From the NCBI RefSeq assembly GCF_003289955.1, contig NZ_QLZR01000002.1, forward strand, positions 62,001-126,000: a stretch of DNA of 64,000 bases, given 5' to 3'. The DNA is from Planococcus halotolerans (GTDB lineage: Bacteria; Bacillota; Bacilli; Bacillales_A; Planococcaceae). The notes under the pieces are model-generated. The model was not told where the DNA came from, did not search any database, and saw nothing but the letters and a program-made list of their open reading frames with translations. Below, one piece after another: positions 14,897 through 23,247 of the stretch. Numbering within the stretch: position 1 is the first letter of the stretch; each line of letters begins with the position of its first letter. The position numbers were made by a program, and so were the translations under genes.

Positions 14897-16276
14897 ATGT
14901 TGGCAGAAGAGCAGAAAGTGGTAATTTCAAAATCCATATCAGCCGAAGCACCGGGCCATAAGGAAATGCTGAATTATGGGTTGGGGTTTTTCGGCGTAAT
15001 TTTAGTCTGGACATTAGTGGGGACATTTCTGACCTTTTATTACACGGATGTAGCCGGAATCTCTGCCGGAGTAGTAGGTACACTGATGCTGGTAGCGCGT
15101 CTCTTTGATGGAGTGACAGACATCGGCATGGGAACTTTAGTGGATCGTACAAAATCGAAACATGGCAAAGCCCGTCCCTGGATTCTTTGGATGGGGATTC
15201 CTCTTGGGATTTCAATCATTTTGCTCTTCTCTGTACCGGACATCGGCGGAACCGGGAAAATCATTTATGCATACATTACATATATCCTGTTAATTTTGGT
15301 TTACACTGCAGTATCTATTCCTTATAAGACTTTGCTTGGATTAATGTCCCAGGAACCCAATAAACGGTCCATGCTTAATATCTACACTGGCATTTTCACG
15401 ATGCTCAGCACTTTGCTTATAACGGTGTTGGCTCAGCCTGTGGCAAGTGCTATAGGCGGAACAGCCGGATGGACTTCAGTCGCCGTGTTTTGCGGAATTG
15501 CAATCACTGTAACGAGCTTTTTGGCTTTCCGCTCCACTAAAGAAAGAGTGGGAGTTTCAGCAGCTGAGCAAGCCAAAAAAGATATTCCCCTTAAAATCGC
15601 TTTAAAAGCATTATTCACCAACAAGTACTGGCTGATAATCACGGTTTATTGTGTAATCGCTTACACGTTGAATGCCCTGCTGGCAGGAGCGGGTTTATAC
15701 TATACAACTTATATATTGGGAAATGCCGCCTACTTCTCATTGATCGGAATGCTGTTGTTTTTACCGACAATCATCGGCTTCTTTTTCATACCAAAACTGG
15801 TAAAAAAATTCGGCAAACGCAATATAGCCCTATTTGTTTCGGTTCTGGGGATTTTCGGGCCGCTTGTTAAAATGATCGATCCATTCAGCCTCTATGTATT
15901 TTCTGTCGGTACAGTTATTCAAGGCTTTGGACTGCTTCCCATCATCATGTTTTTATACGCGATGATCAACGATACGGCTGAATATGGTGAATGGAAATTC
16001 GGCATCAGAACACAAGGGCTGGTTAACAGTGCAGCAAGCTTCGGCATGAAGGTTGGCGCCGGTCTCGGGGGAGCATTGATCGGATGGCTATTGGCTTTTG
16101 GAGGTTATGCTGGTGGACTTGAAGTACAAACATCATCTGCAGTATCCATGATCCTGGTGCTTAATATTTATATCCCCCTCATACTGGCTGTTTTGCAGAC
16201 TGTTCTTATGTGGATGTATAAACTTGATAAACAATACCCGCAGATTCTGGCAGATTTAAATGAACGAAAGCCATAA
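14897..16276 (+). CDS. GPH-family sugar:cation symporter
   Basis: 459 residues with 12 hydrophobic segments. The N-terminus (LNYGLGFFGVILVWTLVGTFLTFYYTDVAGISAGVVGTLMLVARLFDGVTDIGMGTLVDRTKSKHGKARPWILW) is characteristic of glycoside-pentoside-hexuronide:cation symporters (MelB/YicJ type). GGGGGAG lies 6 bases before the ATG at 14897. It is followed by two sugar oxidoreductases and a ThuA protein, so it probably imports the glycoside that they process. It has its own promoter and palindromic operator. Confidence 0.88.
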   Translation: MLAEEQKVVISKSISAEAPGHKEMLNYGLGFFGVILVWTLVGTFLTFYYTDVAGISAGVVGTLMLVARLFDGVTDIGMGTLVDRTKSKHGKARPWILWMGIPLGISIILLFSVPDIGGTGKIIYAYITYILLILVYTAVSIPYKTLLGLMSQEPNKRSMLNIYTGIFTMLSTLLITVLAQPVASAIGGTAGWTSVAVFCGIAITVTSFLAFRSTKERVGVSAAEQAKKDIPLKIALKALFTNKYWLIITVYCVIAYTLNALLAGAGLYYTTYILGNAAYFSLIGMLLFLPTIIGFFFIPKLVKKFGKRNIALFVSVLGIFGPLVKMIDPFSLYVFSVGTVIQGFGLLPIIMFLYAMINDTAEYGEWKFGIRTQGLVNSAASFGMKVGAGLGGALIGWLLAFGGYAGGLEVQTSSAVSMILVLNIYIPLILAVLQTVLMWMYKLDKQYPQILADLNERKP

Positions 16277-16308
16277 TATTTATTTGGGATGAAATGCTCC
16301 CAACAAAA

Positions 16309-16355
16309 AGAAGGTACTGTCCTCTCCCTGCCAGGAGAAGGCGGTTCCTTTTTCT
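16309..16355 (+). terminator. Probable terminator of the symporter gene
   Basis: An imperfect hairpin (AAGGTAC..CTCTCC pairing with GGAGA..GTTCCTT) ends in TTTTTCT. It separates the symporter from the next gene, which has its own promoter. Confidence 0.6.
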
Positions 16356-16386
16356 GTTTAAATACTTTTCAGATGAATTCTTAAGT

Positions 16387-16415
16387 TTGACAGAATTTTA
16401 AATATTCGAGAAAAT
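16387..16415 (+). promoter_or_regulatory. Promoter of the oxidoreductase-ThuA operon
   Basis: A perfect -35 TTGACA (16387-16392) and, after 17 bases, a weaker -10 GAAAAT (16410-16415). A repressor-type inverted repeat follows just downstream. Confidence 0.5.
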
Positions 16416-16424
16416 GAAAACAAG

Positions 16425-16445
16425 TTTGTTTATCAAGTAAACAAA
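16425..16445. promoter_or_regulatory. Operator-like inverted repeat
   Basis: TTTGTTTA (16425-16432) and TAAACAAA (16438-16445) are perfect 8-bp arms around TCAAG. They lie just after the predicted transcription start and 16 bases before the start codon, a good position for a repressor. Confidence 0.55.
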
Positions 16446-16461
16446 GATTGGGGATGAGTTG

Positions 16462-17622
16462 ATGACTAGATTAAATATCGGCATGGTTGGCTATAAATTC
16501 ATGGGTAAAGCTCACAGCAATGGCTACCGAGCGCTGCCGATGTTCTTCCCGGACCGCAAAAAGCCGGATATGAAAGTAATTTGCGGCCGAAATACTGAAG
16601 CTGTGGCTGCTGCCGCAACACAATTCGGCTGGGAAGAACATACTTCCGATTGGAAAGAGCTCGTATCCCGGGACGATATCGACTTGATCGATATCAACGC
16701 CCCGAGCAACGCCCATAAGGAAATTGCAATTGCGGCGGCTGGTGCCGGCAAACATCTCTACTGTGAAAAACCGCTGGCACTTTCTTTGAAGGATTCGCGT
16801 GACATGCTGGAAGCGGCGGAAAAAGCAGGCGTGAAGCATATGGTCGGCTTCAATTACCGTTTTGCCCCTGCCGTTTTGCTGGCTAAAAAGTTGATTGACG
16901 ATGGCCGGTTGGGCGACATCCATCATTTTCGGGCCTGGTTTTTGCAGGACTGGCTGGTCGACCCTGACTTTCCCCTCGCCTGGCGTCTTCAGAAAGAAAT
17001 TGCCGGTTCGGGTGCTCATGGTGATTTAGGAGCGCATCTGATCGACATGGCCCATTTTCTTATCGGAGATATTGCTGATGTCATCGGCATGAGTGAAACG
17101 TTCATCAAAGAACGGCCGCTTCCGGAAGAAACGGCCGGTTTATCGGCAACGAGCGGACAGGCAGCCAAAACCGGTCCTGTTACTGTTGACGACGCGACAT
17201 TATTCATGGCCCGCTTTACAAACTGCGCACTAGGCAGTTTTGAAGCCACCCGTTTCGCAACAGGACACCGCAGCACAAACTCTTTTGAAATCAACGGCAG
17301 CAAAGGCAGTGTCATTTTTGACTTTGAACGGATGAACGAACTGCAGGTTTACTTTACCGACGACAAAGATGATGTCCAGGGATTCCGCCGCGTACTCGCA
17401 ACCGATCCTGCGCATGCCTATTCTGGCGCTTGGTGGCCTGCTGGACATCCGATCGGCTATGAACATACGTTTACCCATGCTTTCGTAGAATTCATGGACG
17501 CACTTCAGGAAGACCGCCAGCCGGTCCCCAATTTCAATGATGGCGTCAAATGCCAGCAAGTACTTGAAGCTGTTGAATTATCGGTTAAGGAAAGAAAATG
17601 GATTACTGTATCCAGCCTTTAG
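16462..17622 (+). CDS. Gfo/Idh/MocA-family sugar oxidoreductase
   Basis: 386 residues. An N-terminal Rossmann fold (IGMVGYKFMGKAHSNGYR) precedes the family EKP motif (YCEKPLALS), and the C-terminal alpha/beta domain has GAHGDLGAHLIDMAHFLIGD with the probable catalytic His. The enzymes oxidise or reduce sugar hydroxyls with NAD(P). It is followed 32 bases later by thuA-like and then a second Gfo/Idh/MocA gene. Pairs of such dehydrogenases with ThuA suggest processing through 3-keto-glycosides (inference from trehalose-utilisation ThuA/ThuB). GGGG lies 8 bases before the ATG; a TTG one codon earlier is less likely. Confidence 0.88.
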   Translation: MTRLNIGMVGYKFMGKAHSNGYRALPMFFPDRKKPDMKVICGRNTEAVAAAATQFGWEEHTSDWKELVSRDDIDLIDINAPSNAHKEIAIAAAGAGKHLYCEKPLALSLKDSRDMLEAAEKAGVKHMVGFNYRFAPAVLLAKKLIDDGRLGDIHHFRAWFLQDWLVDPDFPLAWRLQKEIAGSGAHGDLGAHLIDMAHFLIGDIADVIGMSETFIKERPLPEETAGLSATSGQAAKTGPVTVDDATLFMARFTNCALGSFEATRFATGHRSTNSFEINGSKGSVIFDFERMNELQVYFTDDKDDVQGFRRVLATDPAHAYSGAWWPAGHPIGYEHTFTHAFVEFMDALQEDRQPVPNFNDGVKCQQVLEAVELSVKERKWITVSSL

Positions 17623-17654
17623 TAAAAATTTGAACCGACAGGAGTGTTGAGCCC

Positions 17655-18398
17655 GTGAATAAAAAAGCATTGATCGTCCAAGGCGGTTGGGACGGCCATG
17701 AGCCGGAACAAGTCGCTGAAATTTATAAAGAGCTGCTCGTTGCCGAAAACTTCGACGTAGAAATCTCGAATACACTTGACGCTTACGCAGATGCTGAAAA
17801 ATTAAAAACGCTTGATTTGATCGTCCCCCACTGGACGATGGGAGAAATCGATCCACAATACGTGCGCAATGTCTCGGAAGCTGTGATCAGCGGTGTTGGA
17901 CTGGCGGGCAGCCACGGCGGAATGTGCGACTCTTTCAGAAAAAATGTGGACTGGCAATTTATGACTGGCGGCAATTGGGTCGCGCATCCAGGCAATGACG
18001 GAATAGAATATATGGTCAATATCAAACATTCTTCGAGCCCCCTTTTAGAAGGATTGAACGATTTCAAAGTTGTCAGCGAACAATACTATCTGCATATCGA
18101 TCCGGCAGTAGAAGTGCTGGCCACCACCCGCTTCCCTGTTGCAGAAGGGCCGCATACCTTAAACAAAGCCGTCGACATGCCGGTTGTCTGGACAAAACGC
18201 TGGGGCGCCGGGCGCGTGTTCTACAATTCACTGGGGCACGTTGCGGATATCATAGCGATGCCTGAAGTTTCGTTGATTATGAAAAGAGGATTTTTATGGG
18301 CGGCTGAAGGAAAAATACTCTACGGAGATTCAAACAATCACGGCTATGCAGCTTCTGGAAATGCCCGGAACTACACTGGCATGGGCGACAGCCAATAA
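17655..18398 (+). CDS. ThuA-like trehalose-utilisation protein
   Basis: 247 residues, a ThuA domain (class-I glutamine-amidotransferase-like fold): ALIVQGGWDGHEP, LIVPHWTMGEI, GLAGSHGGMCDSF, and GRVFYNSLGHVADI near the C-terminus. In Sinorhizobium ThuA works with the dehydrogenase ThuB in trehalose and related disaccharide catabolism. The gene starts with GTG with AGGAG 10 bases upstream and sits between two Gfo/Idh/MocA genes in one operon. Substrate is not determinable from the sequence. Confidence 0.88.
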   Translation: MNKKALIVQGGWDGHEPEQVAEIYKELLVAENFDVEISNTLDAYADAEKLKTLDLIVPHWTMGEIDPQYVRNVSEAVISGVGLAGSHGGMCDSFRKNVDWQFMTGGNWVAHPGNDGIEYMVNIKHSSSPLLEGLNDFKVVSEQYYLHIDPAVEVLATTRFPVAEGPHTLNKAVDMPVVWTKRWGAGRVFYNSLGHVADIIAMPEVSLIMKRGFLWAAEGKILYGDSNNHGYAASGNARNYTGMGDSQ

Positions 18399-18410
18399 AG
18401 GAGGAGTAGG

Positions 18411-19508
18411 ATGAGAACTATAAAGATCGGCATCATCGGCTGCGGCTACATCAGTTCTATTTACATGGAGAACATTCCTGCCTACAACCATTTAACGCTT
18501 ACAGCTTGTGCAGATTTGGATTTCGAACGCGCACGCGCACAAGCGGATCAATTCGGAATTCCAAAAGCCTGCACCGTACAGGAATTGCTGGCTGATCCGG
18601 AAATCGATCTGGTCATCAATTTAACGCTTCCGAAAGTGCATGCTGAAGTTTGCCTTCAAATATTGGAAGCCGGCAAACATGTCTATGTGGAAAAACCGCT
18701 GGCGATCAGCCTGCAAGAAGCCAAGCAGGTGTTGGACAAAGCGCAAGAAAAAGGCTTATTAGTCGGCGGCGCCCCTGACACATTCCTGGGGGCAGGCGTA
18801 CAAACCGCACTTCGTCTGATAGAAAGCGGCGAAATCGGTGTCCCAATCGGGGCTTCAGCTTTTGTAATCAGCCGTGGACATGAGCATTGGCACCCAAATC
18901 CTGCTTTCTATTATGAAAAAGGCGGCGGTCCGCTGTTTGACATGGGACCCTATTATTTAACTGCTTTAATCGCATTACTCGGTCCCATCCAACGCATTGC
19001 CGGATCAGCGCGCATCAGTTATGCTGAACGGACCATCCTAAGTGAACCGAACGCCGGACAGAAAATCACCGTCTCTACTGAAACACACATATCCGGAACG
19101 ATCGATTTCGCCTCTGGTGCGATCGGTACCCTAACTGCAAGTTTCGATGCTTTCGGAGGTTCCACGCTCCCGCCGATTGAAATTTACGGAAGCGAAGGTA
19201 CTTTGCTCGTTCCAGATCCGAATAACTTCGGCGGACCGGTTCGGCTGCGCAAAAAAGATGAAGAAAACTTCACCGACATCCCTTTGATATCCGATTTCCA
19301 GGAAAACGGACGCGGCATTGGCGTCGCTGACATGGCATATTCCCTACTGAACGGCAAAACGCACCGCGCGAATGGCCAACTCGCTTATCATGTATTGGAA
19401 GCGATGCACGGCTTCTTAACTTCATCACGGGATGGCGTGTATCATCATATGGATAGCACTTGTTCGAAGCCTGAAGCATTTCTGCGTAACGAGCAAATTT
19501 TCAGCTAG
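18411..19508 (+). CDS. Gfo/Idh/MocA-family oxidoreductase, second copy
   Basis: 365 residues. Rossmann motif IGIIGCGYISSIYMENI, dinucleotide-domain motif VYVEKPLAIS, and DMGPYYLTALIALLGP in the substrate domain. It is only distantly related to the oxidoreductase two genes upstream. AAAGGAGGAG lies close before the ATG, 12 bases after the ThuA stop, so the three genes form one operon ending at a strong terminator. Confidence 0.88.
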   Translation: MRTIKIGIIGCGYISSIYMENIPAYNHLTLTACADLDFERARAQADQFGIPKACTVQELLADPEIDLVINLTLPKVHAEVCLQILEAGKHVYVEKPLAISLQEAKQVLDKAQEKGLLVGGAPDTFLGAGVQTALRLIESGEIGVPIGASAFVISRGHEHWHPNPAFYYEKGGGPLFDMGPYYLTALIALLGPIQRIAGSARISYAERTILSEPNAGQKITVSTETHISGTIDFASGAIGTLTASFDAFGGSTLPPIEIYGSEGTLLVPDPNNFGGPVRLRKKDEENFTDIPLISDFQENGRGIGVADMAYSLLNGKTHRANGQLAYHVLEAMHGFLTSSRDGVYHHMDSTCSKPEAFLRNEQIFS

Positions 19509-19555
19509 TGTATATAGTTTACTTTTTTCATTTGAAACACTCCCACAAATAAAAT

Positions 19556-19599
19556 ATGGAGAAGTTCATCCTTAAAGGATTTACTTCTCCATTTTTTTT
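19556..19599. terminator. Bidirectional terminator, sugar operon / symporter
   Basis: TGGAGAAGT pairs perfectly with ACTTCTCCA, enclosing AAATCC/GGATTT-type inner pairing, followed by TTTTTTTT on the plus strand. The last bases overlap the stop of the convergent symporter gene. Confidence 0.85.
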
Positions 19600-21262
19600 A
19601 TTCTTTCTTCGAATCATCCATCCAGACTTCACCGTCTTTATAAGACATGCCTTCCGGATAACGGAGATCCATTACTTCATCCTGTGTTTCCTGAGATGGA
19701 GCTTTCGTCGCCAGGGACACAATGACAATGGCAAGTATTGCCGCTGCCGCACCGAACACGCCGGCACCTGTATCGATTATCCCTAAAATACTGAACCCAC
19801 CGAATCTGGAAGCGAAAATATAGGTAAGTGTCACCACCAGACCAGTTAACATGCCTGCGATGACCCCCGGTCCATTTGCACGTTTCCACCAAACACCTAA
19901 AATCAGCGCCGGGAAGAAAGTACCGGATGCCAACGCAAACGCCCATGCGACAATTTGTGTAATCGCACCTGGCGGATCAAGTGCTACGATCCCTGCTGAA
20001 ACTGTCGCAATGATGATTGACCAGCGGCCAACCAATAAACGTTTTCTTTCGCTCGCTTGCGGGTTGATAGATCTATAGTAAATATCCTGTGACAGAGCTG
20101 CAGAAATTGCAATCATCAATCCGCCAGCCGTTGATAGCGCGGCAGCCATTGCGCCCGCTGCCATTAATCCGACGACAAAAACACCAAGATTGGCGATTTC
20201 CGGAGTTGCCATAACTACAATATCGTTGCTGATCACGAGTTCTTCCCATTGTAAAAAGCCGTCACCATTAGCATCTGCCAACGAAAGCGATCCGGTATTG
20301 ACCCAGGAAGTTGTCCAAGCTGGTAAATCTGCAATTGAAGAGCCTGCCACTTGTGTCATTAAGATGAAACGGGAAAATGCAGCGTAAGCAGGTGCCGATA
20401 AATAAAGCAATCCTATGAAAAGCAATGCCCAGGCGCCGCTCCAGCGAGCAGCTTTCATTGTCGGCACCGTATAGAAACGGACGATGACATGAGGCAGACC
20501 GGCTGTCCCGGCCATTAAGGTAAACATCAGAGCCAGAAACTGCCATCTCGTTGCCTCAGTGAAAGGAACTACATATTCAGAAATACCAAGCTGAGCATCC
20601 AATACTTGAAGCTCACTGACAATCTGTCCATAAGAAAGCCATGGCAGCGGATTATTGGTCAATTGAAGTGACATAAAAATGACTGGTATCAGATAAGCTG
20701 TGATCAACACAAGATATTGCGCAACTTGTGTCCAAGTGATTCCTTTCATCCCCCCTACAGCAGAGTAAAAGGCGATTAGAGCCACCCCGACCATTGTCCC
20801 AATAGCCGTATCAACTTCCAGCAAACGGCCAATAACAACACCCGAGCCTGACAGCTGTCCGATTGAATATGTAAAACTGATGATGATGGTTGCTACAGCG
20901 GCTATTAACCGCGCGGTGCTGCTCTTATAACGATCTCCGATAAACTCAGGAACCGTATAACGGCCGGACTTTCTTAATTGTGGAGCAAGTAAAAATGTCA
21001 GCAACAGATAGCCGCCTGTCCACCCCATAATATAAGCAAGGCCATCGTAGCCCAAAAGCATGACCGTCCCCGCCAGCCCGATAAAAGAAGCGGCACTCAT
21101 CCAGTCTGCGCCAATTGCCATACCATTAAAGATCGCCGGCACGTTTCTCCCTGCCACGTAGAAATCAGAAGTCACACGTGCCGTATTATAAAAGGCTATT
21201 CCTATATATAATCCAAAAGTTCCCAAAATCAGGACAAGTGATACGATAAATTGTGAATCCAC
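19598..21262 (-). CDS. Sodium:solute symporter, large subunit (acetate-permease-like)
   Basis: 554 residues with about 13 hydrophobic segments. NMAIGADWMSAASFIGLAG and GLMAAGAMAAALSTAGGLMIAISAALSQDIYYRSINP are typical of the SSS (ActP-like) family. The partner DUF4212 small subunit upstream points to the two-component branch that imports acetate or other short carboxylates. It starts with GTG and has GGGGGAG 5 bases upstream. An EF-hand-like loop (LADANGDGFLQWEELVI) sits between two membrane segments, which is unusual. The cre box in the leader suggests carbon-catabolite control. Confidence 0.87.
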   Translation of the reverse strand: MDSQFIVSLVLILGTFGLYIGIAFYNTARVTSDFYVAGRNVPAIFNGMAIGADWMSAASFIGLAGTVMLLGYDGLAYIMGWTGGYLLLTFLLAPQLRKSGRYTVPEFIGDRYKSSTARLIAAVATIIISFTYSIGQLSGSGVVIGRLLEVDTAIGTMVGVALIAFYSAVGGMKGITWTQVAQYLVLITAYLIPVIFMSLQLTNNPLPWLSYGQIVSELQVLDAQLGISEYVVPFTEATRWQFLALMFTLMAGTAGLPHVIVRFYTVPTMKAARWSGAWALLFIGLLYLSAPAYAAFSRFILMTQVAGSSIADLPAWTTSWVNTGSLSLADANGDGFLQWEELVISNDIVVMATPEIANLGVFVVGLMAAGAMAAALSTAGGLMIAISAALSQDIYYRSINPQASERKRLLVGRWSIIIATVSAGIVALDPPGAITQIVAWAFALASGTFFPALILGVWWKRANGPGVIAGMLTGLVVTLTYIFASRFGGFSILGIIDTGAGVFGAAAAILAIVIVSLATKAPSQETQDEVMDLRYPEGMSYKDGEVWMDDSKKE

Positions 21263-21289
21263 CAGTTCTCCCCCTTTTTAAAAAGCATT

Positions 21290-21309
21290 CAACACCGGTC
21301 AACACCGGT
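21290..21309. repeat. Tandem 10-bp repeat in the symporter operon
   Basis: CAACACCGGT occurs twice without a gap (21290-21299, 21300-21309), followed by TGTTGTT, so the second copy can also pair as a small hairpin. It lies between the DUF4212 and SSS genes. Confidence 0.7.
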
Positions 21310-21354
21310 TGTTGTTAAACAGTATTTCCTGCATGTCAATGCAGCGAATTGATG

Positions 21355-21627
21355 TCATCTTTTCTTTTGCTGGGTAAGGCCGAACTTTTTGTCGATTTGA
21401 TCATTCACGATAGCATTGATGAACAATAGGATTATAAAGATCAGAACCGCACCTTGAGCCCCCATGAAATAATGAAAAGGAAATCCGTTGACGGTAAAGC
21501 CGGATAATTCCTCCGCAAAAAATACGACGACAAAAGAAGCGGTAAACCCTATTGCCAAATAAATTATAATTAAAGTGGTACGAAGACGAAAATAAGCATC
21601 TGCTTCTTTTTTATCAATCTTCCTCAA
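21355..21627 (-). CDS. DUF4212 symporter small subunit
   Basis: 90 residues, two hydrophobic segments flanked by an N-terminal acidic/basic stretch (KEADAYFRLRTTLIIIYLAIGFTASFVVVFFAEEL) that matches the small subunit of DUF4212/SSS solute symporters. It precedes the large subunit by 92 bases. The TTG at 21627 has GGGGTGA upstream; a GTG at 21636 overlaps that site. Confidence 0.85.
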   Translation of the reverse strand: MRKIDKKEADAYFRLRTTLIIIYLAIGFTASFVVVFFAEELSGFTVNGFPFHYFMGAQGAVLIFIILLFINAIVNDQIDKKFGLTQQKKR

Positions 21628-21687
21628 ATTCTTCACCCCATTATTTTTGATAAAATCAAAATCAACCTGTTACAATGAGTTCTTTGT

Positions 21688-21873
21688 TCATCCACTCAAG
21701 CTGAATATGAAACGGACCGTGTCAGTAAAAGGAAGAGGAACCATAATGATTTTCACTAACACGAATGTGAAGATGGATGCAACTGGGACCAGCAAATATA
21801 ACGCCCTCTTCTTTTTAAGCCCCAATACTACCGATGCTATTGTCACCAGCCCGAAAGCTATAACCCAAATCAT
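21688..21873 (-). CDS. Small two-helix membrane protein in symporter operon
   Basis: 61 residues: an N-terminal membrane helix (MIWVIAFGLVTIASVVLGL), a KKKR turn, and a second helix (ALYLLVPVASIFTFVLVKIIMV). GGGGG lies 5 bases before the ATG at 21873. It is the first gene downstream of a well-formed promoter and a cre box and ends 60 bases before the DUF4212 gene. I do not recognise a family. It could be an accessory symporter subunit, but only its position suggests so. Confidence 0.6.
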   Translation of the reverse strand: MIWVIAFGLVTIASVVLGLKKKRALYLLVPVASIFTFVLVKIIMVPLPFTDTVRFIFSLSG

Positions 21874-21886
21874 ATAAACCCCCTTC

Positions 21887-21900
21887 TGCAAGCGCTGTCA
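21887..21900 (-). promoter_or_regulatory. cre box (CcpA-HPr site)
   Basis: On the minus strand TGACAGCGCTTGCA fits the cre consensus TGWNANCGNTNNCA at every fixed position. It lies about 75-90 bases after the predicted transcription start, where CcpA can act as a roadblock, and immediately before the ribosome site. Confidence 0.75.
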
Positions 21901-21980
21901 ATCCTGCTTTTAATACTCCTATTCTTATAATCTTGACCTTTTCCCTCCTTCTCAATGAAAACTTTAATTAATACTTTTTA

Positions 21981-22009
21981 ATTATTCTAAAAATTGTAAA
22001 TCTTGTCAA
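21981..22009 (-). promoter_or_regulatory. SigA promoter of the symporter operon
   Basis: On the minus strand a perfect TTGACA (22004-22009), a 17-base spacer and AATAAT (21981-21986). It gives a leader of about 100 bases that contains the cre box. Confidence 0.7.
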
Positions 22010-22029
22010 CATAAATTAAAATAAAGTGT

Positions 22030-22068
22030 AAAAAACGCCTGAAGATAGTTCTTCAGCCGTTTCGTTTT
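22030..22068. terminator. Orphan terminator-like hairpin
   Basis: AACGCCTGAAGA and TCTTCAGCCGTT pair with one mismatch around TAGT, with U-rich tracts on both sides. No gene ends nearby: the symporter operon starts to the left and the lipoprotein gene starts to the right. Confidence 0.5.
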
Positions 22069-22247
22069 ATTTGGTATTTGCTATTTTTCTTTATGCCATT
22101 GTGATGAATTGTCAAAATTCTAGACGATTGTTACTTTCAAAAGGATGCTCTTTTATATTGGGAAAAGATTAATATGCCTTTGTTAAAGAGTACATTTAAT
22201 AATATTTTCATGATATTATAGACAAAAAATATTATAGGAGCTGGGAA

Positions 22248-22973
22248 ATGTCAAAAATCAGAATGGCTATACCCATGGCCTTTATCATCTTCTCTCTCAT
22301 TTTTCTGAGCGCGTGTGCGGAAGAAGACCTTGAGCCGATGACACTTGTTGCTTTAGGTGATTCCATAACCGCCAGTGCCAATCTTGTAAACAGCGAGCAG
22401 TCTGGCTATCCCTATTTAATCGGTGAAGAAGCAGGTTTAGAAGTACACAACCTGGCTGTTTCAGGCTGGCAAACCGGACAGGTCACTGAAGCCCTTCGAG
22501 AAGATGAAACATACCAGACTCTAGTTAAAGACGCGGACTATATCGCCATGACAATCGGAGGCAACGATTTACTGCGGATTCTCCGAAATGCCCAAACTGA
22601 AAGCGCAGGAGATCCAATGATAATGACCGAAATCATTCTTCAGGAACTCAGCAGCAATAATGTTTCCGCAGAGTTAGGCGAACTTATTGAAGAAATCCGG
22701 TCACTTACAGACGCAAAAATCCTTCTATATAATATATACAACCCCTTACCTCCCTCCAGCAACCTGCATGGAATCGGCGAATCCCTCTTGCCCCAGATAA
22801 ACGCCGCCTATGCGGAGATTGCCGAAAACCACGAGAATGTCTTTCTCGCAGATGCCTTTTTAGCTTATCAGGAAAAACAGGCTGACTATATCATCGAGGG
22901 TGACATCCATCCGACTGAAGAAGGCCAGGCTGCATTGGCGGAAATTGGGTTGGAGGCTTTGGGATTGGAATAA
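22248..22973 (+). CDS. SGNH hydrolase lipoprotein
   Basis: 241 residues. Lipobox LSAC at about residue 22, then the SGNH blocks ALGDS, AVSGWQ, TIGGNDLL and DIHPTEEGQ. The mature sequence aligns along its full length with the secreted enzyme at 5105-5842 and shares the ending ALGLE/AFGLE. The products are therefore a free and a membrane-anchored version of the same hydrolase, with unknown ester or acetyl substrate. TAGGAG lies 7 bases before the ATG. Confidence 0.88.
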   Translation: MSKIRMAIPMAFIIFSLIFLSACAEEDLEPMTLVALGDSITASANLVNSEQSGYPYLIGEEAGLEVHNLAVSGWQTGQVTEALREDETYQTLVKDADYIAMTIGGNDLLRILRNAQTESAGDPMIMTEIILQELSSNNVSAELGELIEEIRSLTDAKILLYNIYNPLPPSSNLHGIGESLLPQINAAYAEIAENHENVFLADAFLAYQEKQADYIIEGDIHPTEEGQAALAEIGLEALGLE

Positions 22974-23025
22974 ACAAAAAAAGTAACCGCCCTCTCCCTG
23001 TAAGGGGGGAGGGGGTTACTCTTTG
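22974..23025. terminator. Terminator after the SGNH lipoprotein gene
   Basis: GTAACCGCCCTCTCCC pairs with GGGGAGGGGGTTAC (few mismatches). The T tract is short on the plus strand and longer on the minus strand, so it may work in both directions. Confidence 0.7.
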
Positions 23026-23247
23026 GTGTAAACATATATATTATGGCTAGGCACTTTTTTCGGGATGTACTGTATCGATTAGGCGTTATTAGTAATCGAT
23101 CTTTTTTGTCTCCACTATGGCATAGGTTTTTTTCGGTTCTTTTAATTAATATTGTAAATTATCCTATTAAGTCGAAGGCTTAGAAAATAAAAGTAACTTA
23201 TATAGATACACAGTAGTTAACGTAAATCAACTAAGGAGTGCCCCTAA

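Noticed and set aside
22974-23025. Hairpin as evidence of a missing minus-strand gene
   Set aside because: It is explained as the terminator of the SGNH lipoprotein gene, and the minus-strand gene to its right has its own terminator.
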